A stretch of DNA of 56,259 nucleotides from Candidatus Rokuibacteriota bacterium (lineage in GTDB: Bacteria > Methylomirabilota > Methylomirabilia > Rokubacteriales > CSP1-6): assembly GCA_016179965.1 (NCBI GenBank), contig JACPCF010000009.1, positions 1 through 56,259 on the forward strand. The letters run 5' to 3'. The translations under genes and the position numbers were made by a program. The notes beneath the pieces were generated by a model, which had not been told where the DNA came from, searched no databases, and saw only the letters and a program-made list of their open reading frames with translations. Below are positions 6,625 to 15,152 of this stretch, piece after piece (positions within the stretch are counted from its first letter, which is position 1; each line of letters starts with the position of its first letter).

Positions 6625-7821
6625 CTAGCCCTTGGGCAGTCCGAGAATCCGCTCGCCGACGATGTTCTTCTGGATTTCGGTGGTCCCGCCGGCGATCCCG
6701 AAGCGGAGCGCGAAGAGCGCCTGGAAGGCCCAGCGCCCGCCATCCGCCGCCCCCGGCGCGCCGCGCCAGAGCTGGTGGGCGGGCCCGAGAATCTGGGTGG
6801 CTGCCTCGGCCATCTTCTTGTACGTGTCGGTGAACGCCAGCTTCAGGACCGAGCCCTCGGGGCCCGGCGCCTCCCCGCGGAGCTGGCGGGTGATGTAGCG
6901 AAGTCCCGTGAGCCGGAGCGCCCGCCCCTCGATGTACACCTGGGCCAAGGCCTGACGCAGGACTGGATCGGCGGAGGCCACACCGCCGTCGCGGGGCCAG
7001 CGTCGCGCCAGTTCGAGCACCCGGTTGATGTACTGGTGGAGGATGACGGTGTTCCCGATCGCCATCCGCTCGTGCATCAGCACCGTGATCGCGACGTCCC
7101 AGCCGCCGTTCAGGGCGCCGAGCAGATTCGCCTTGGGCACCCGGACCTGATCGAAGAACACCTCGTTGAACTCGGCATCCCCGGTGATCTGGACCAGCGG
7201 CCGGACCGTCATCCCCGGGCTCTTCATGTCCACGAGGAGGCACGAGATGCCCTTGTGCTTGGGCGCTTGAGGGTCCGTGCGCACGAGGAGGATGCAGGAG
7301 TGGGAGCGGTGGGCGTTGGAGGTCCAGACCTTCTGCCCGCTCACCACGAAGTGGTTGCCCTCCAGGACCGCGTGCGTCGAGAGGTTCGCCAGATCGCTCC
7401 CGGCGCCCGGCTCCGAGAAGCCCTGGCACCAGATCTCGTCGGCGGAGAGGATGGGCGGAAGCCAGCGCGCCTTCTGCTCCTCCGTGCCGTGGCGGATCAC
7501 GGCCGGGCCCACCATCGTCAGGCCGATCATGTTCACCCCTGGCGGCCCGCCGGCGCCGATCATCTCCTCGGCGAAGATCATCTGCTCCAGGAGGCTCGCC
7601 CCGCGCCCGCCGAACTCCTTGGGCCAGTGGATCCCCACCCAGCCCCCTGCGTGGAGGCGCTTGTGCCAGGCCAGGCTCGCGTCGAAGGATTTGTCGGGAT
7701 GGAACGTCAGCTCGTCGTCGGACGGCGGAAACTGCTTCCGGTGCTCGGGCAGGTTGCGCGCGAGCCACCCCCGCAGCTCCCGGCGGAACCCCTCCTCGCG
7801 CTCGCTGTAAGCGAAATCCAT
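6625..7821 (-). CDS. Acyl-CoA dehydrogenase family protein
   Basis: A 398-residue flavoprotein of normal length. Features in order: N-terminal helical domain with GWVGIHWPKEFGGRG near 60-74, the FAD/substrate loop WCQGFSEPGAGSDLA near 131-145, a mid beta-domain, and the C-terminal TTEIQKNIVGERILGLPKG. It oxidises an acyl-CoA to the enoyl-CoA with FAD and passes electrons to ETF. The substrate is not predictable. A second family member is at 27607-28776. Confidence 0.92.
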   Translation of the reverse strand: MDFAYSEREEGFRRELRGWLARNLPEHRKQFPPSDDELTFHPDKSFDASLAWHKRLHAGGWVGIHWPKEFGGRGASLLEQMIFAEEMIGAGGPPGVNMIGLTMVGPAVIRHGTEEQKARWLPPILSADEIWCQGFSEPGAGSDLANLSTHAVLEGNHFVVSGQKVWTSNAHRSHSCILLVRTDPQAPKHKGISCLLVDMKSPGMTVRPLVQITGDAEFNEVFFDQVRVPKANLLGALNGGWDVAITVLMHERMAIGNTVILHQYINRVLELARRWPRDGGVASADPVLRQALAQVYIEGRALRLTGLRYITRQLRGEAPGPEGSVLKLAFTDTYKKMAEAATQILGPAHQLWRGAPGAADGGRWAFQALFALRFGIAGGTTEIQKNIVGERILGLPKG

Positions 7822-7836
7822 CGCGCCGCTATTCTA

Positions 7837-8223
7837 TCAGGGGGCCGGGTCGAGGTGAACGGCGACGGCCCGCGCCGACCGGCCGCTGGCGTTCCTCACG
7901 TTGTGATCGGTCCGCGCCGGCTTCCAGAACGCCTGGCCGGCTTTGAGCCCCCGGGTGCGCCCATCGCCCAGCACCTCCTCCACCTCGCCATCGAGCATCA
8001 CGAACACCGTGGGGCCGGGATGGCGGTGGCGGCCCGTCTCGGCGCCCGGCTCCCAGTGGTCAAGGTTCACGTGCACCCGGGCGCGCTTCGGGACCTCCTC
8101 TATCGAGAGGTCGAGAAGGAGGTCGGCCCACATGCGCGGCCTGGTCTGGCCGGCGAGCGGGTCCACCGCCATTCCGCCGCCGAAGGCGAGGAGGACTGAC
8201 AGAGCCACGAGAGAACGTTTCAT
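7837..8223 (-). CDS. Secreted cupin-domain protein
   Basis: A 128-residue protein with an N-terminal signal peptide (MKRSLVALSVLLAFGGGMAV) and a single cupin barrel. GRHRHPGPTVFVMLDGEVEE near 64-83 carries the cupin motif 1 metal His pattern, and WKPARTDHNVRNAS near 100-113 is motif 2. Probably a metal-binding periplasmic protein of unknown substrate. Its start overlaps the stop of the MBL-fold gene by 4 bp, so the two are co-transcribed. Confidence 0.8.
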   Translation of the reverse strand: MKRSLVALSVLLAFGGGMAVDPLAGQTRPRMWADLLLDLSIEEVPKRARVHVNLDHWEPGAETGRHRHPGPTVFVMLDGEVEEVLGDGRTRGLKAGQAFWKPARTDHNVRNASGRSARAVAVHLDPAP

Positions 8224-9032
8224 TTCGTCAGCTCGTACACCCTGCCCAGCTCCGGGTCGAGCACCTTGACGGGAAGCCCCGCCGCTTTGAGAGCCTTCCC
8301 CATGTCGGCCGGCGTCGGGGCGCCCTGGGGCGACTTCAGCCGGTGGTGGTGAGGAATGACCGTCTTCAGGTTGGGGTTATCGGTCTGGAGGAAGCGGACC
8401 ATGTGGACGATGTCCTGGGGGTCGCGACCACCCGAGAGCGGGAGAATCGCCACGTCCGGTTTGTAGAGACTTCCCCAGAGGCGCATGTCCATGGTCAGGG
8501 CCGTGCTCCCGGCGAAATAGACGGTGAGGCCGTTCTCGAAGTGGATGATGAACCCCATGGCCGCCCCGCCGTACATCTTCTCCGGCGTGCCCGACCCGTG
8601 GACCGAGTTCACGTTGCGGATGGTGATGCCGTCGAACTTGTTCCAGTCCCCGGGGTTGCTGCGAAGGATCTGGGCCGCCGGCACCTTGCGCGGCTCAAAA
8701 TACGCGGACCACATCTCCCAGGTCGAGACGATCTTCGCCCCGCTCTTCAAGGCAATCTCGGCGGCCGAGCCCACCTCGTCCGCGTGCCCGTCCGCCACCA
8801 GGATGACGTCCACCTTCGGGAAATCCTCAACCTTGACCGGGCTGTCCGGGTTCTCCACGAAGGGGTTCGTCAGGACGACCTTCCCGGTCGGCGAGGTGAA
8901 CCGGAAGATGGACCAGGACAACCACTCCATCTTAACCGTCCCGCTCTGGGCCTGCGCTCCCGCTGGCCCCGCGGCCAGCAGCCACATAACCGCGATGCTC
9001 AATGCCCCGATCAGCCATTGCCGTTTCCTCAT
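8220..9032 (-). CDS. Secreted MBL-fold protein with altered metal motif
   Basis: About 270 residues with a signal peptide ending near AGPAGA. ATG 9032 is chosen because a GGAGGAACGAGC ribosome site precedes it. The fold resembles UPF0173-type metal-dependent hydrolases, but the usual HxHxDH motif reads VADGHADEVG. The first and last His are therefore replaced, and the later GD motif reads FAGST. A C-terminal IPHHHRL adds His. It may bind metal differently or not hydrolyse anything. Operon with the cupin gene. Confidence 0.75.
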   Translation of the reverse strand: MRKRQWLIGALSIAVMWLLAAGPAGAQAQSGTVKMEWLSWSIFRFTSPTGKVVLTNPFVENPDSPVKVEDFPKVDVILVADGHADEVGSAAEIALKSGAKIVSTWEMWSAYFEPRKVPAAQILRSNPGDWNKFDGITIRNVNSVHGSGTPEKMYGGAAMGFIIHFENGLTVYFAGSTALTMDMRLWGSLYKPDVAILPLSGGRDPQDIVHMVRFLQTDNPNLKTVIPHHHRLKSPQGAPTPADMGKALKAAGLPVKVLDPELGRVYELTK

Positions 9033-9074
9033 GCTCGTTCCTCCGAGGCCAGCTATTCTAAGCAGCATATTGGA

Positions 9075-9461
9075 CTACCCCTTCCACTCGCCGCGCTCGA
9101 CGAGGACGTCCTTGAAGACGGTGAGCGCGTCCACCACCACGGGCATCCCGCCGTAGGTCACCATCTGGAAGATCACCTCAGCGACCTCCTGGCGGGTGGC
9201 GCCGACGTTGAGGGCGGCGTGGAGGTGGGCGCGAACCTCGTGGGTTCGGTTGAGCGCGGTCAGGGCGGCCACGGCGCACAGCTCGCGCTGCTTCTGGGAA
9301 ATGACCTCCCGGCTGTAGAGCTTGCCCGTGAAGAACATCGAGAGCTCGCGGGCCAGATCCTTGTCGAATTTCTTCCACAGCTCGAAGCCGGTCCCGCCTT
9401 TGAGCGTGTGAAACAGCATTTCCGCCGTCTTCTTCGTCTTCTGCTTCAGGGCCTCGTCCAT
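9075..9461 (-). CDS. Carboxymuconolactone decarboxylase family protein
   Basis: A 128-residue all-helical protein of gamma-CMD type. It reads SQKQRELCAVAALTALNRTH, then EVRAHLHAALNVGATRQEVAEVIFQMVTYGG, the family core. There is no CxxC pair (the position reads NRTHEVRAHLH), so it is a decarboxylase/lactonase-type member and not an AhpD peroxidase, in contrast to the selenoprotein at 3215. It lies 10 bp from the alpha/beta hydrolase gene on the same strand, which fits a small ring-fission or lactone pathway. Confidence 0.85.
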   Translation of the reverse strand: MDEALKQKTKKTAEMLFHTLKGGTGFELWKKFDKDLARELSMFFTGKLYSREVISQKQRELCAVAALTALNRTHEVRAHLHAALNVGATRQEVAEVIFQMVTYGGMPVVVDALTVFKDVLVERGEWKG

Positions 9462-9470
9462 CAGCGTCTC

Positions 9471-10190
9471 CTATAGGGATTCGAGGAGTCTCACCAGCGC
9501 GTCGGGCGCCGAGAGCATGGCGTCGTGAGCAACGTCCAGGTCCACGGGCTTCACGCCCAGGCGCCGCGCGTACTCCACGGCGCGATCAGGTTGCACGGCG
9601 ACGTCCTTGAGGCAGCGGATGTAAGTCCGCGGCACGCTCATCGCGTAGAACCCGGTCAGGTTCACTTGCTCCACGAAGGGGCGGAGCGGCTGGGGCGTCA
9701 GACGCGGCAACGCCGCCTGGACCACCGGGTGGCCCTGCGCCAGATCGTTCATCCAGCGCGACCACGCATACCAGGCCGGATAGAGGAACGTCCCGTTCCC
9801 CCCGGCCTGGGCCAGCCCCCGGATCATCGCCCGCTGCCCCGGCACAAGATGCGTATCCCACAGGCTGCTCATGTCGGGCAGCACGACCGCGGCCAGGAAG
9901 ACCAGGTGCGCCACTCGCTCGGGCGCCATCTCTACCACCTTGGGGATGACCAGCCCACCCATGGAGTGGCCCACCACGATCCCCCGGCTGATCCCATGAA
10001 AGGCCATGGCGTCCACCACCGATCGGGCGTAACTGACGACGGAGGCCGTCGTGTGCTCACTCGCCCGGCGGCCGTGGCCCGGCAGATCCAGGACCACCAT
10101 GCGATGGCCCCGGGCGCTGAGCCTCTCCGCCACGGCCTCCCAGCACCAGGCCCCGTGACAGGCGCCGTGGACCAGCACGTACTCTTTCAT
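9471..10190 (-). CDS. Alpha/beta hydrolase
   Basis: About 239 residues from ATG 10190. Oxyanion region HGACHGAWCW near 9-18, nucleophile elbow GHSMGG near 94-99 (Ser nucleophile), and a C-terminal DVAHDAMLSAP supplying the catalytic His. The pattern is close to the esterase/methyl-esterase and hydroxynitrile-lyase group. The stop is followed 9 bp later by the CMD gene, and the start lies 2 bp after the DUF1326 stop, so one transcript is likely. Confidence 0.85.
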   Translation of the reverse strand: MKEYVLVHGACHGAWCWEAVAERLSARGHRMVVLDLPGHGRRASEHTTASVVSYARSVVDAMAFHGISRGIVVGHSMGGLVIPKVVEMAPERVAHLVFLAAVVLPDMSSLWDTHLVPGQRAMIRGLAQAGGNGTFLYPAWYAWSRWMNDLAQGHPVVQAALPRLTPQPLRPFVEQVNLTGFYAMSVPRTYIRCLKDVAVQPDRAVEYARRLGVKPVDLDVAHDAMLSAPDALVRLLESL

Positions 10191-10192
10191 CC

Positions 10193-10804
10193 TCACGGGC
10201 CGGACCAGCGGACGGGGGCGTAGTGGCCGTTCCGCCCGGTGTTGTCGAAGGTGAAGGCGTGGTCGCGGTAGCGGCTCGCGGTGCCGCGCGCGGCCGCCAG
10301 GCGGCTCGAGGCGAAGTGGCCCACGTTGTCGAGCCAGACTTCCTGCCCTTTGATCCCGATGATCGCCTCCACCGTCACCTCCGCGATCCCCGGCACCAGG
10401 AGCTTTCGGGTTTTTCCCTCGCTGGTGAAGGCGATGGGGACGGCCTTCGTGGGCATCCGCTTCGTGATGAGCGGCGCGAACCGCCCGAGAGGGCCGCCGG
10501 CCTGGGCCGAGCAGATGGCCTCGAGCCCCTGGCGCTGGGGTGCGCCGGCGCGCTCGTCAACGTAGCAGGCCACCGTCCAGTCCCCCTGGGCCATGACGCC
10601 GGGCGTGTAGATGGCGAGGACGGCGTTGAGGCCGTCGAGCGGCGTGTCGCCGTACCGGCCGGAGTCCACGTGAAAGGCCACCACCACGTCGCAGTGACCC
10701 TCCGTGGGGCGCGCCTGAGCCCGCGAGAGGAGGCACGGGCACAGGACCTCGCAGTTGCAGCTCTCGAAGTACTCTCCGCTGATCTGCCAGGCTGGGTGCG
10801 CCAT
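10193..10804 (-). CDS. DUF1326 domain-containing protein
   Basis: A 203-residue protein opening WQISGEYFESCNCEVLCPCL, the CNCxxxCPC motif that defines DUF1326; four Cys probably bind metal. ATG 10804 gives the standard N-terminus; upstream of it lies only repeat sequence, although the frame stays open. Function unknown. It is the promoter-proximal gene of the minus-strand block running to 9075. Confidence 0.85.
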   Translation of the reverse strand: MAHPAWQISGEYFESCNCEVLCPCLLSRAQARPTEGHCDVVVAFHVDSGRYGDTPLDGLNAVLAIYTPGVMAQGDWTVACYVDERAGAPQRQGLEAICSAQAGGPLGRFAPLITKRMPTKAVPIAFTSEGKTRKLLVPGIAEVTVEAIIGIKGQEVWLDNVGHFASSRLAAARGTASRYRDHAFTFDNTGRNGHYAPVRWSGP

Positions 10805-10810
10805 ATCCTC

Positions 10811-10935
10811 GGAGGGGGGCCACCCAGGCCCCCCCACGCCTTCGGCGTGGAAGCCCGGGTACCCGCCCCTTCCGATCCCTCCCCCCTGGGTTTGCGCGGG
10901 CAAAGCCCGCGCTCGAACGGCCTCCGTAAGGCCAG
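10811..10935. repeat. Compound GC-rich hairpin element, copy 1
   Basis: Tandem hairpins: GGGGGGCC...GGCCCCCC, CCACGCC-TTC-GGCGTGG, then GCGCGGGC-AAA-GCCCGCGC followed by TCGAAC, then GGCCTCCGTAAGGCC. The GCGCGGGC/TCGAAC part and the CCTTCCGATCCCTCCCCC spacer recur at 13645 (reverse orientation) and 43191. It occupies the gap between two divergent genes; the remaining 118 bp before the alcohol dehydrogenase shows no clear promoter. Confidence 0.75.
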
Positions 10936-11053
10936 GGTTCTTAAACTGACAGGACGCGCTGCTCGGCTCCGGTTCGGAGTTGACTCTGAAGGCGCCGGCG
11001 CCCTATCGTCGGAGAGGTTCGCCCCACGATACCCGGAACGGAGGGAAAAGACA

Positions 11054-12163
11054 ATGCCGGTGATGAACGCCTCGATCCTCCCCGACCGGAACGCGCCGCT
11101 CGTCGTCGAGTCCGTGACCCTCGACGCGCCGAAGGCGGGCGAGGTGCTGGTCAGGATCGCCGCGACCGGCGTCTGCCACTCGGACCTCTCCGTGATCGAC
11201 GGCACGCTCCCCTTGCCCACCCCCATCGTCCTGGGCCACGAGGGGGCCGGCGTGGTCGAGGCCGTGGGCCCCGGGGTCGCGTCAGTCAAGGCGGGGGACC
11301 ACGTGGTGCTCTCCTGGCGCCCCCAGTGCAATCGCTGCCCGTACTGCCTCCGCGGCCAGCCCTACCTCTGCGACCTCGCGAACCGGATGAGCCTGTCGGG
11401 GGCGATGCTCGACGGCACCCGGCGGCTCAAGCGCGGCGCGGAAGAGCTCTTCCATATGACTCAGACCTCGTCCATGGCCGAATATGCGGTGGTGCCGGAA
11501 ACGGGCGCGATCGCCATCGATCGGGACATCCCGCTGGACAAGGCGGCGCTCGTCGGCTGCGCCGTCACCACCGGCGTGGGCGCCGTCTTCAACACGGCCC
11601 GGGTCGAGCCCGGCGCGGGCGTCGCCGTCTTCGGCTGCGGCGGCGTCGGGCTCTCGGTCGTCCAAGGCGCGCTGATCGCTGGCGCCAACCCCATCATCGC
11701 CATTGACCTCCTCGACTCGAAGCTCGAGGCCGCCAAGCGGTTCGGCGCCACCCACGCCGTCAACGGGAAGTCCGGCGACGCTGCCGCCAGGATCCGGGAC
11801 CTCACGGAGGGACAGGGAGCGGACTACGCCTTCGAGGCCATCGGCAACCCTGACGTCGTGAGCCAGGCGTATGACAGCGTGAGGCGGGGCGGCAAGGTGG
11901 TCGTCATCGGCGTGGCGAACATGATGGCCCAGATCTCTATCCCCCACCTGACGCTCGTCCTCCAGGAGAAGGCCGTCCTCGGCTCCTGCTACGGCTCGGC
12001 GCGCCCCCAGCTCGACATGCCCCGGCTCCTGAGGCTCTACAAGGCTGGGCGGCTGAAGCTCGACGAGATGGTGACGCGGACCTACAAGCTCCAGGAGGTG
12101 AACCAAGCGTTCGACGATCTCAGGAACGGCGTCAACCTGCGCGGCGTGCTGGTATTTTCGTGA
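11054..12163 (+). CDS. Zinc-dependent alcohol dehydrogenase
   Basis: A 369-residue MDR-family enzyme. Catalytic zinc ligands: Cys-His in GVCHSD near 37 and GHEGAG near 60. The structural zinc site is CNRCPYCLRGQPYLC near 91-105. The cofactor fold is VFGCGGVGLS near 196. It matches class III-like or aryl/benzyl alcohol dehydrogenases that reduce NAD+. Length normal. The next genes (RidA, 2-hydroxyacid dehydrogenase) follow on the same strand after a palindrome. Confidence 0.92.
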   Translation: MPVMNASILPDRNAPLVVESVTLDAPKAGEVLVRIAATGVCHSDLSVIDGTLPLPTPIVLGHEGAGVVEAVGPGVASVKAGDHVVLSWRPQCNRCPYCLRGQPYLCDLANRMSLSGAMLDGTRRLKRGAEELFHMTQTSSMAEYAVVPETGAIAIDRDIPLDKAALVGCAVTTGVGAVFNTARVEPGAGVAVFGCGGVGLSVVQGALIAGANPIIAIDLLDSKLEAAKRFGATHAVNGKSGDAAARIRDLTEGQGADYAFEAIGNPDVVSQAYDSVRRGGKVVVIGVANMMAQISIPHLTLVLQEKAVLGSCYGSARPQLDMPRLLRLYKAGRLKLDEMVTRTYKLQEVNQAFDDLRNGVNLRGVLVFS

Positions 12164-12168
12164 TGTGG

Positions 12169-12220
12169 CCCCCTCACCTTTATCCTCTCCCCCCGGGGGG
12201 GAGAGGGCAGGGTGAGGGGG
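12169..12220. repeat. CTCTCCCC palindrome, copy 1
   Basis: CCCCCTCACC...CCTCTCCCCCC faces GGGGGGGAGAGGGC...GGTGAGGGGG, an imperfect 26 bp arm palindrome with almost no loop. It starts 6 bp after the alcohol dehydrogenase stop and could act as a terminator or an mRNA hairpin. Related sequence is at 30372, 47424 and 54479. Confidence 0.75.
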
Positions 12221-12236
12221 CTAAGGAGAGACGACC

Positions 12237-12629
12237 ATGGCCAAGATCGAAAAATTCTGCGCCAAGTCGGTGTACGATCCCCCCACGTACGCCCAGGGCA
12301 TCAAGGCGACCGGGGCCCAGACGATCCTCTTCATCTCGGGCCAGGTGGCCTATGATAAGAAGGGGGGGGTGGCCCACAAGGGAGACTTCCAGGGCCAGGC
12401 CCGCGCCGTCTTCAAGAACCTGAAGGCCATGGTGGAGGCCGGGGGCGGCAAGCTCTCCAACATCGTGAAGCTCAACACGTACCTGACCGACATCCGCTAC
12501 CGCGCCGACCTGATCCCCATCCGGCAGGAGTTCTTCGGCAAGCGTCTCCCCGCCTCGACGCTCATCACCACGCCGGCGCTCGCCCACCCGGACTGGCTCA
12601 TCGAGGTCGAAGCCATCGCGGTGATCTAA
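12237..12629 (+). CDS. RidA family protein
   Basis: A 130-residue member of the RidA/YjgF/UK114 family: TILFISGQVAYD near 28-39, FKNLKAMVEAGGGKLSNIVK near 60-79, and PASTLITTPALAHPDWLIEVEAIAVI at the end. The family hydrolyses reactive enamine/imine intermediates from PLP enzymes; the Arg usually needed for this in the final third is replaced by Thr/Ala-rich sequence, so deaminase activity is uncertain. Good ribosome site AAGGAGAG. The 2-hydroxyacid dehydrogenase begins 4 bp after the stop. Confidence 0.88.
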   Translation: MAKIEKFCAKSVYDPPTYAQGIKATGAQTILFISGQVAYDKKGGVAHKGDFQGQARAVFKNLKAMVEAGGGKLSNIVKLNTYLTDIRYRADLIPIRQEFFGKRLPASTLITTPALAHPDWLIEVEAIAVI

Positions 12630-12633
12630 TCGG

Positions 12634-13599
12634 ATGAACTTCGTCATCCCCGACGACTACGACAAAGCGTACCTCGGAAGCCCTCACGTGGAGCGCCTCG
12701 TCCTCCACGGCAAGGTTCAGGTCCACACCGACCCGCCCCGGGACGAGGCCGAGCTCATCGAGCGCCTGCGCCCGGCGGAGGTCGTGATCCCCATCCGGGA
12801 GCGCACCCCGTTCACGGCCGAGCGGCTCCTGAAGCTCCCGCACCTCCGGCTCATCTCCATGACCGGCACCGGCGTGGCCAGCATCGACCTCAAGACGGCC
12901 ACGACCCGCCGGATCGTCGTGACCAACACCCCCGGCACCTCGGGGCCCGCGGTGGTCGAGCTGACCTTCGGGCTGATGATCGCCCTCTGCCGCCGCCTCC
13001 CCGCCATCGACCGCGAGATCCGCGAGGGCCGCTGGCCCCAGCACGTCGGCAGCGAGCTCAGCGGCAAGGCCCTGGGAATCATCGGGCTCGGCGCCATTGG
13101 GTCAAGAGTCGCTGACGCGGCCCGGCACTTCGGGATGGAGGTGTTCGCCTGGAGTCCCCGGCTCACCGCCGACCGGGCCCGCCAGCACGGCGTCACGCCG
13201 CTTCCCCTCGCCGATCTCATGGCCCGGTCTGATTTCATCTCCGTTCACGTCCGGTCACTGCCTGCCACCAAGGGCCTGGTGACCCGTGACCTGATCCGGC
13301 TCATGAAGCCCGGCGCGTTCTTCATCAACACCGCACGGGCCGCTATCGTTGACGAGGACGCCCTTTGGGAGGCGCTCAGCGCCGGCCGGATCGCGGGCGC
13401 GGGGCTGGACGTCTTCGCCGAAGAGCCCCTGCCCGCCGGCCACCGGTGGGCCGGGCTGCCCAACGTCGTCCTCACCTCTCACCGCGGCTGGGTCACGCGG
13501 GAGACGCTGGATCGCTTCATGGCGGTGGCCGTGGAGAATGCGCTGGCGTTCCTGGCCGGGCGGCCCGTCAACGTCGTCAACCCCGACGTTCTCCAGTAG
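12634..13599 (+). CDS. D-isomer-specific 2-hydroxyacid dehydrogenase
   Basis: A 321-residue NAD-dependent enzyme. The nucleotide fold ALGIIGLGAIGSRVADAARH lies near 148-167. The active-site Arg region is FINTARAAIVDEDAL near 230-244, Glu is in DVFAEEPLP, and the catalytic His is in LTSHRGWVT near 281. It belongs to the phosphoglycerate/hydroxypyruvate dehydrogenase type and probably interconverts a 2-oxo acid and a D-2-hydroxy acid. Co-transcribed with RidA. Confidence 0.9.
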   Translation: MNFVIPDDYDKAYLGSPHVERLVLHGKVQVHTDPPRDEAELIERLRPAEVVIPIRERTPFTAERLLKLPHLRLISMTGTGVASIDLKTATTRRIVVTNTPGTSGPAVVELTFGLMIALCRRLPAIDREIREGRWPQHVGSELSGKALGIIGLGAIGSRVADAARHFGMEVFAWSPRLTADRARQHGVTPLPLADLMARSDFISVHVRSLPATKGLVTRDLIRLMKPGAFFINTARAAIVDEDALWEALSAGRIAGAGLDVFAEEPLPAGHRWAGLPNVVLTSHRGWVTRETLDRFMAVAVENALAFLAGRPVNVVNPDVLQ

Positions 13600-13616
13600 A
13601 CTAGGAAGAGCCCAAG

Positions 13617-15122
13617 ATGATGGCAGACGAGAAGGATCGGGCGCGTTCGAGCGCGGGCTCCGCCCGCGCAACCGATCCGGGGGGAGGTGCCGGAAGGGGG
13701 GCGGAGCCCCCCTCCGGGCTAAATCCCCATATCTTCCGCGCCTACGACGTGCGCGGCAAGGTCGGGAGCGACATCACCCCCGAGGTGTTCCGCCAGGTCG
13801 GCCGCGCCTATGGCACCCTCATCTGCCGATCGGGCGGGAAGCCGCGGGCGGGGCGGGAAATCAACGCCGGGAAGCAGATCGCTTTGGGCCAGGACAACCG
13901 CCTCTCCTCGGCCGAGCTCACGGCCGCCTTCGCCGAGGGAGTGCTCGCCGCCGGCGTCTCCATCGTGGACATCGGGCTGGCGCCGACGCCCATCCTCTAC
14001 TTCGCCACGGCCCACTGGAACCTGGACGGCGGGGCCAACGTGACCGGCAGCCACAACCCCGTCACCGACAACGGCGTCAAGATGGTCCACGCCGGCGCCG
14101 TCCCACTCACGGAGGACGAGATCCAGGACCTCCGCCGGGTGATCGAGGCGCAGGATTTCGAGACGGGTGCGGCCACCGTGAGCCAGCGGAACCCCAAGGA
14201 AGACTATATCGGCGCGGTCGCCGAGCGCGTGCGGGTCGCCCGCCGGCTGAAGGTGGTCGTGGACGCGGGGAACGCCGTCGCCGCGCTCTATGGACCGGAG
14301 CTGCTCCGCCGGCTCGGGTGCGAGGTGATCGAACTGTACTGCGAGCTGGACGGCCGCTTCCCCCACCACCTGCCGGATCCCGAGGTCGAGGAGAACATGC
14401 GCGACCTGATGGCGCGGGTCGTCGAGGTCAAGGCGGACCTGGGGATCGCCTACGACGGCGACGCCGACCGGATGGGGCTGGTGGACGATAAGGGCCGCCG
14501 CCACGAGGCCGACCTGATCTTGATCCTGCTGGCCCGCGACCTCCTGACGCGCCACCCCGGGGCCAAGGTTGTCTTTGACGTGAAATCTTCCCAGACGCTG
14601 GTGGACGCGATCAGCGCCGCGGGCGGCGTGCCCGTGATGCACAAGACCGGCCACTCCCACTTGAAGCGCAAGATGCGCGAGGACGGGATCCTGCTGGGCG
14701 GCGAAGTCAGCGGCCACATGTTCTTCGCCGAGAACTACTACGGCGTGGACGACGCTCTCCTCGCCTCCGCCAAGCTAATCGAGATCGCGGCCCGGGGCTC
14801 CGAGCCGTTGTCCGCCCAGTTCGACGCGATTCCCCACCTCCACGCGACTCCCGAGCTGAAGGCGCCGTGCCCCGACGCCGAGAAATTTCGCGTGGTGGAA
14901 GAGCTGGCGCGCTACTTCAAGGGGCGCTACGAGACCATCGACATTGACGGCGTGCGCGTCATCTTCCCGGGGGGGTGGGGACTGGTCCGCGCCTCCAACA
15001 CCAACCCCCACCTCACGCTGCGCTTCGAGGCGCGGACGAAGGCCCAGCTCGACGAGATGAAGCGGCTCGTGTTCGACGCGCTGGCCCGCTACCCCTTCGT
15101 GACGCTACCCGCCGAGGGCTAG
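13617..15122 (+). CDS. Phosphomannomutase/phosphoglucomutase
   Basis: A 501-residue alpha-D-phosphohexomutase. Catalytic phosphoserine loop TGSHNPVTDNG near 141-151, metal loop YDGDADRMG near 279-287, sugar loop GGEVSGHMFF near 361-370 and phosphate-binding RASNTNPHLTLRFEA near 460-474. Normal proteins begin at about NPHIFRAYDVRG, here residue 38. The first 37 residues (Arg/Ser/Ala/Gly-rich) are encoded by a GC-rich hairpin element inserted between the start codon and the conserved fold. No alternative start is seen after the insert. Confidence 0.9.
   Translation: MMADEKDRARSSAGSARATDPGGGAGRGAEPPSGLNPHIFRAYDVRGKVGSDITPEVFRQVGRAYGTLICRSGGKPRAGREINAGKQIALGQDNRLSSAELTAAFAEGVLAAGVSIVDIGLAPTPILYFATAHWNLDGGANVTGSHNPVTDNGVKMVHAGAVPLTEDEIQDLRRVIEAQDFETGAATVSQRNPKEDYIGAVAERVRVARRLKVVVDAGNAVAALYGPELLRRLGCEVIELYCELDGRFPHHLPDPEVEENMRDLMARVVEVKADLGIAYDGDADRMGLVDDKGRRHEADLILILLARDLLTRHPGAKVVFDVKSSQTLVDAISAAGGVPVMHKTGHSHLKRKMREDGILLGGEVSGHMFFAENYYGVDDALLASAKLIEIAARGSEPLSAQFDAIPHLHATPELKAPCPDAEKFRVVEELARYFKGRYETIDIDGVRVIFPGGWGLVRASNTNPHLTLRFEARTKAQLDEMKRLVFDALARYPFVTLPAEG
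13645..13718. repeat. Compound GC-rich hairpin element, copy 2, inside a coding region
   Basis: GTTCGAGCGCGGGC-TCC-GCCCGCGC, a GATCCGGGGGGAGG spacer, then CGGAAGGGGGGC-GGA-GCCCCCCTCCG. It is the same two-hairpin layout as the element at 43191, in the opposite orientation. It is translated in frame as a low-complexity leader of the phosphomannomutase. Confidence 0.8.
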
Positions 15123-15152
15123 CCGTTCCCCGACGGCAGGCGTCATCGCGGC

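Noticed and set aside
10811-10935. GC-rich hairpins as a riboswitch
   Set aside because: The same hairpins recur at 13645 and 43191 in unrelated contexts, so they are a dispersed repeat.
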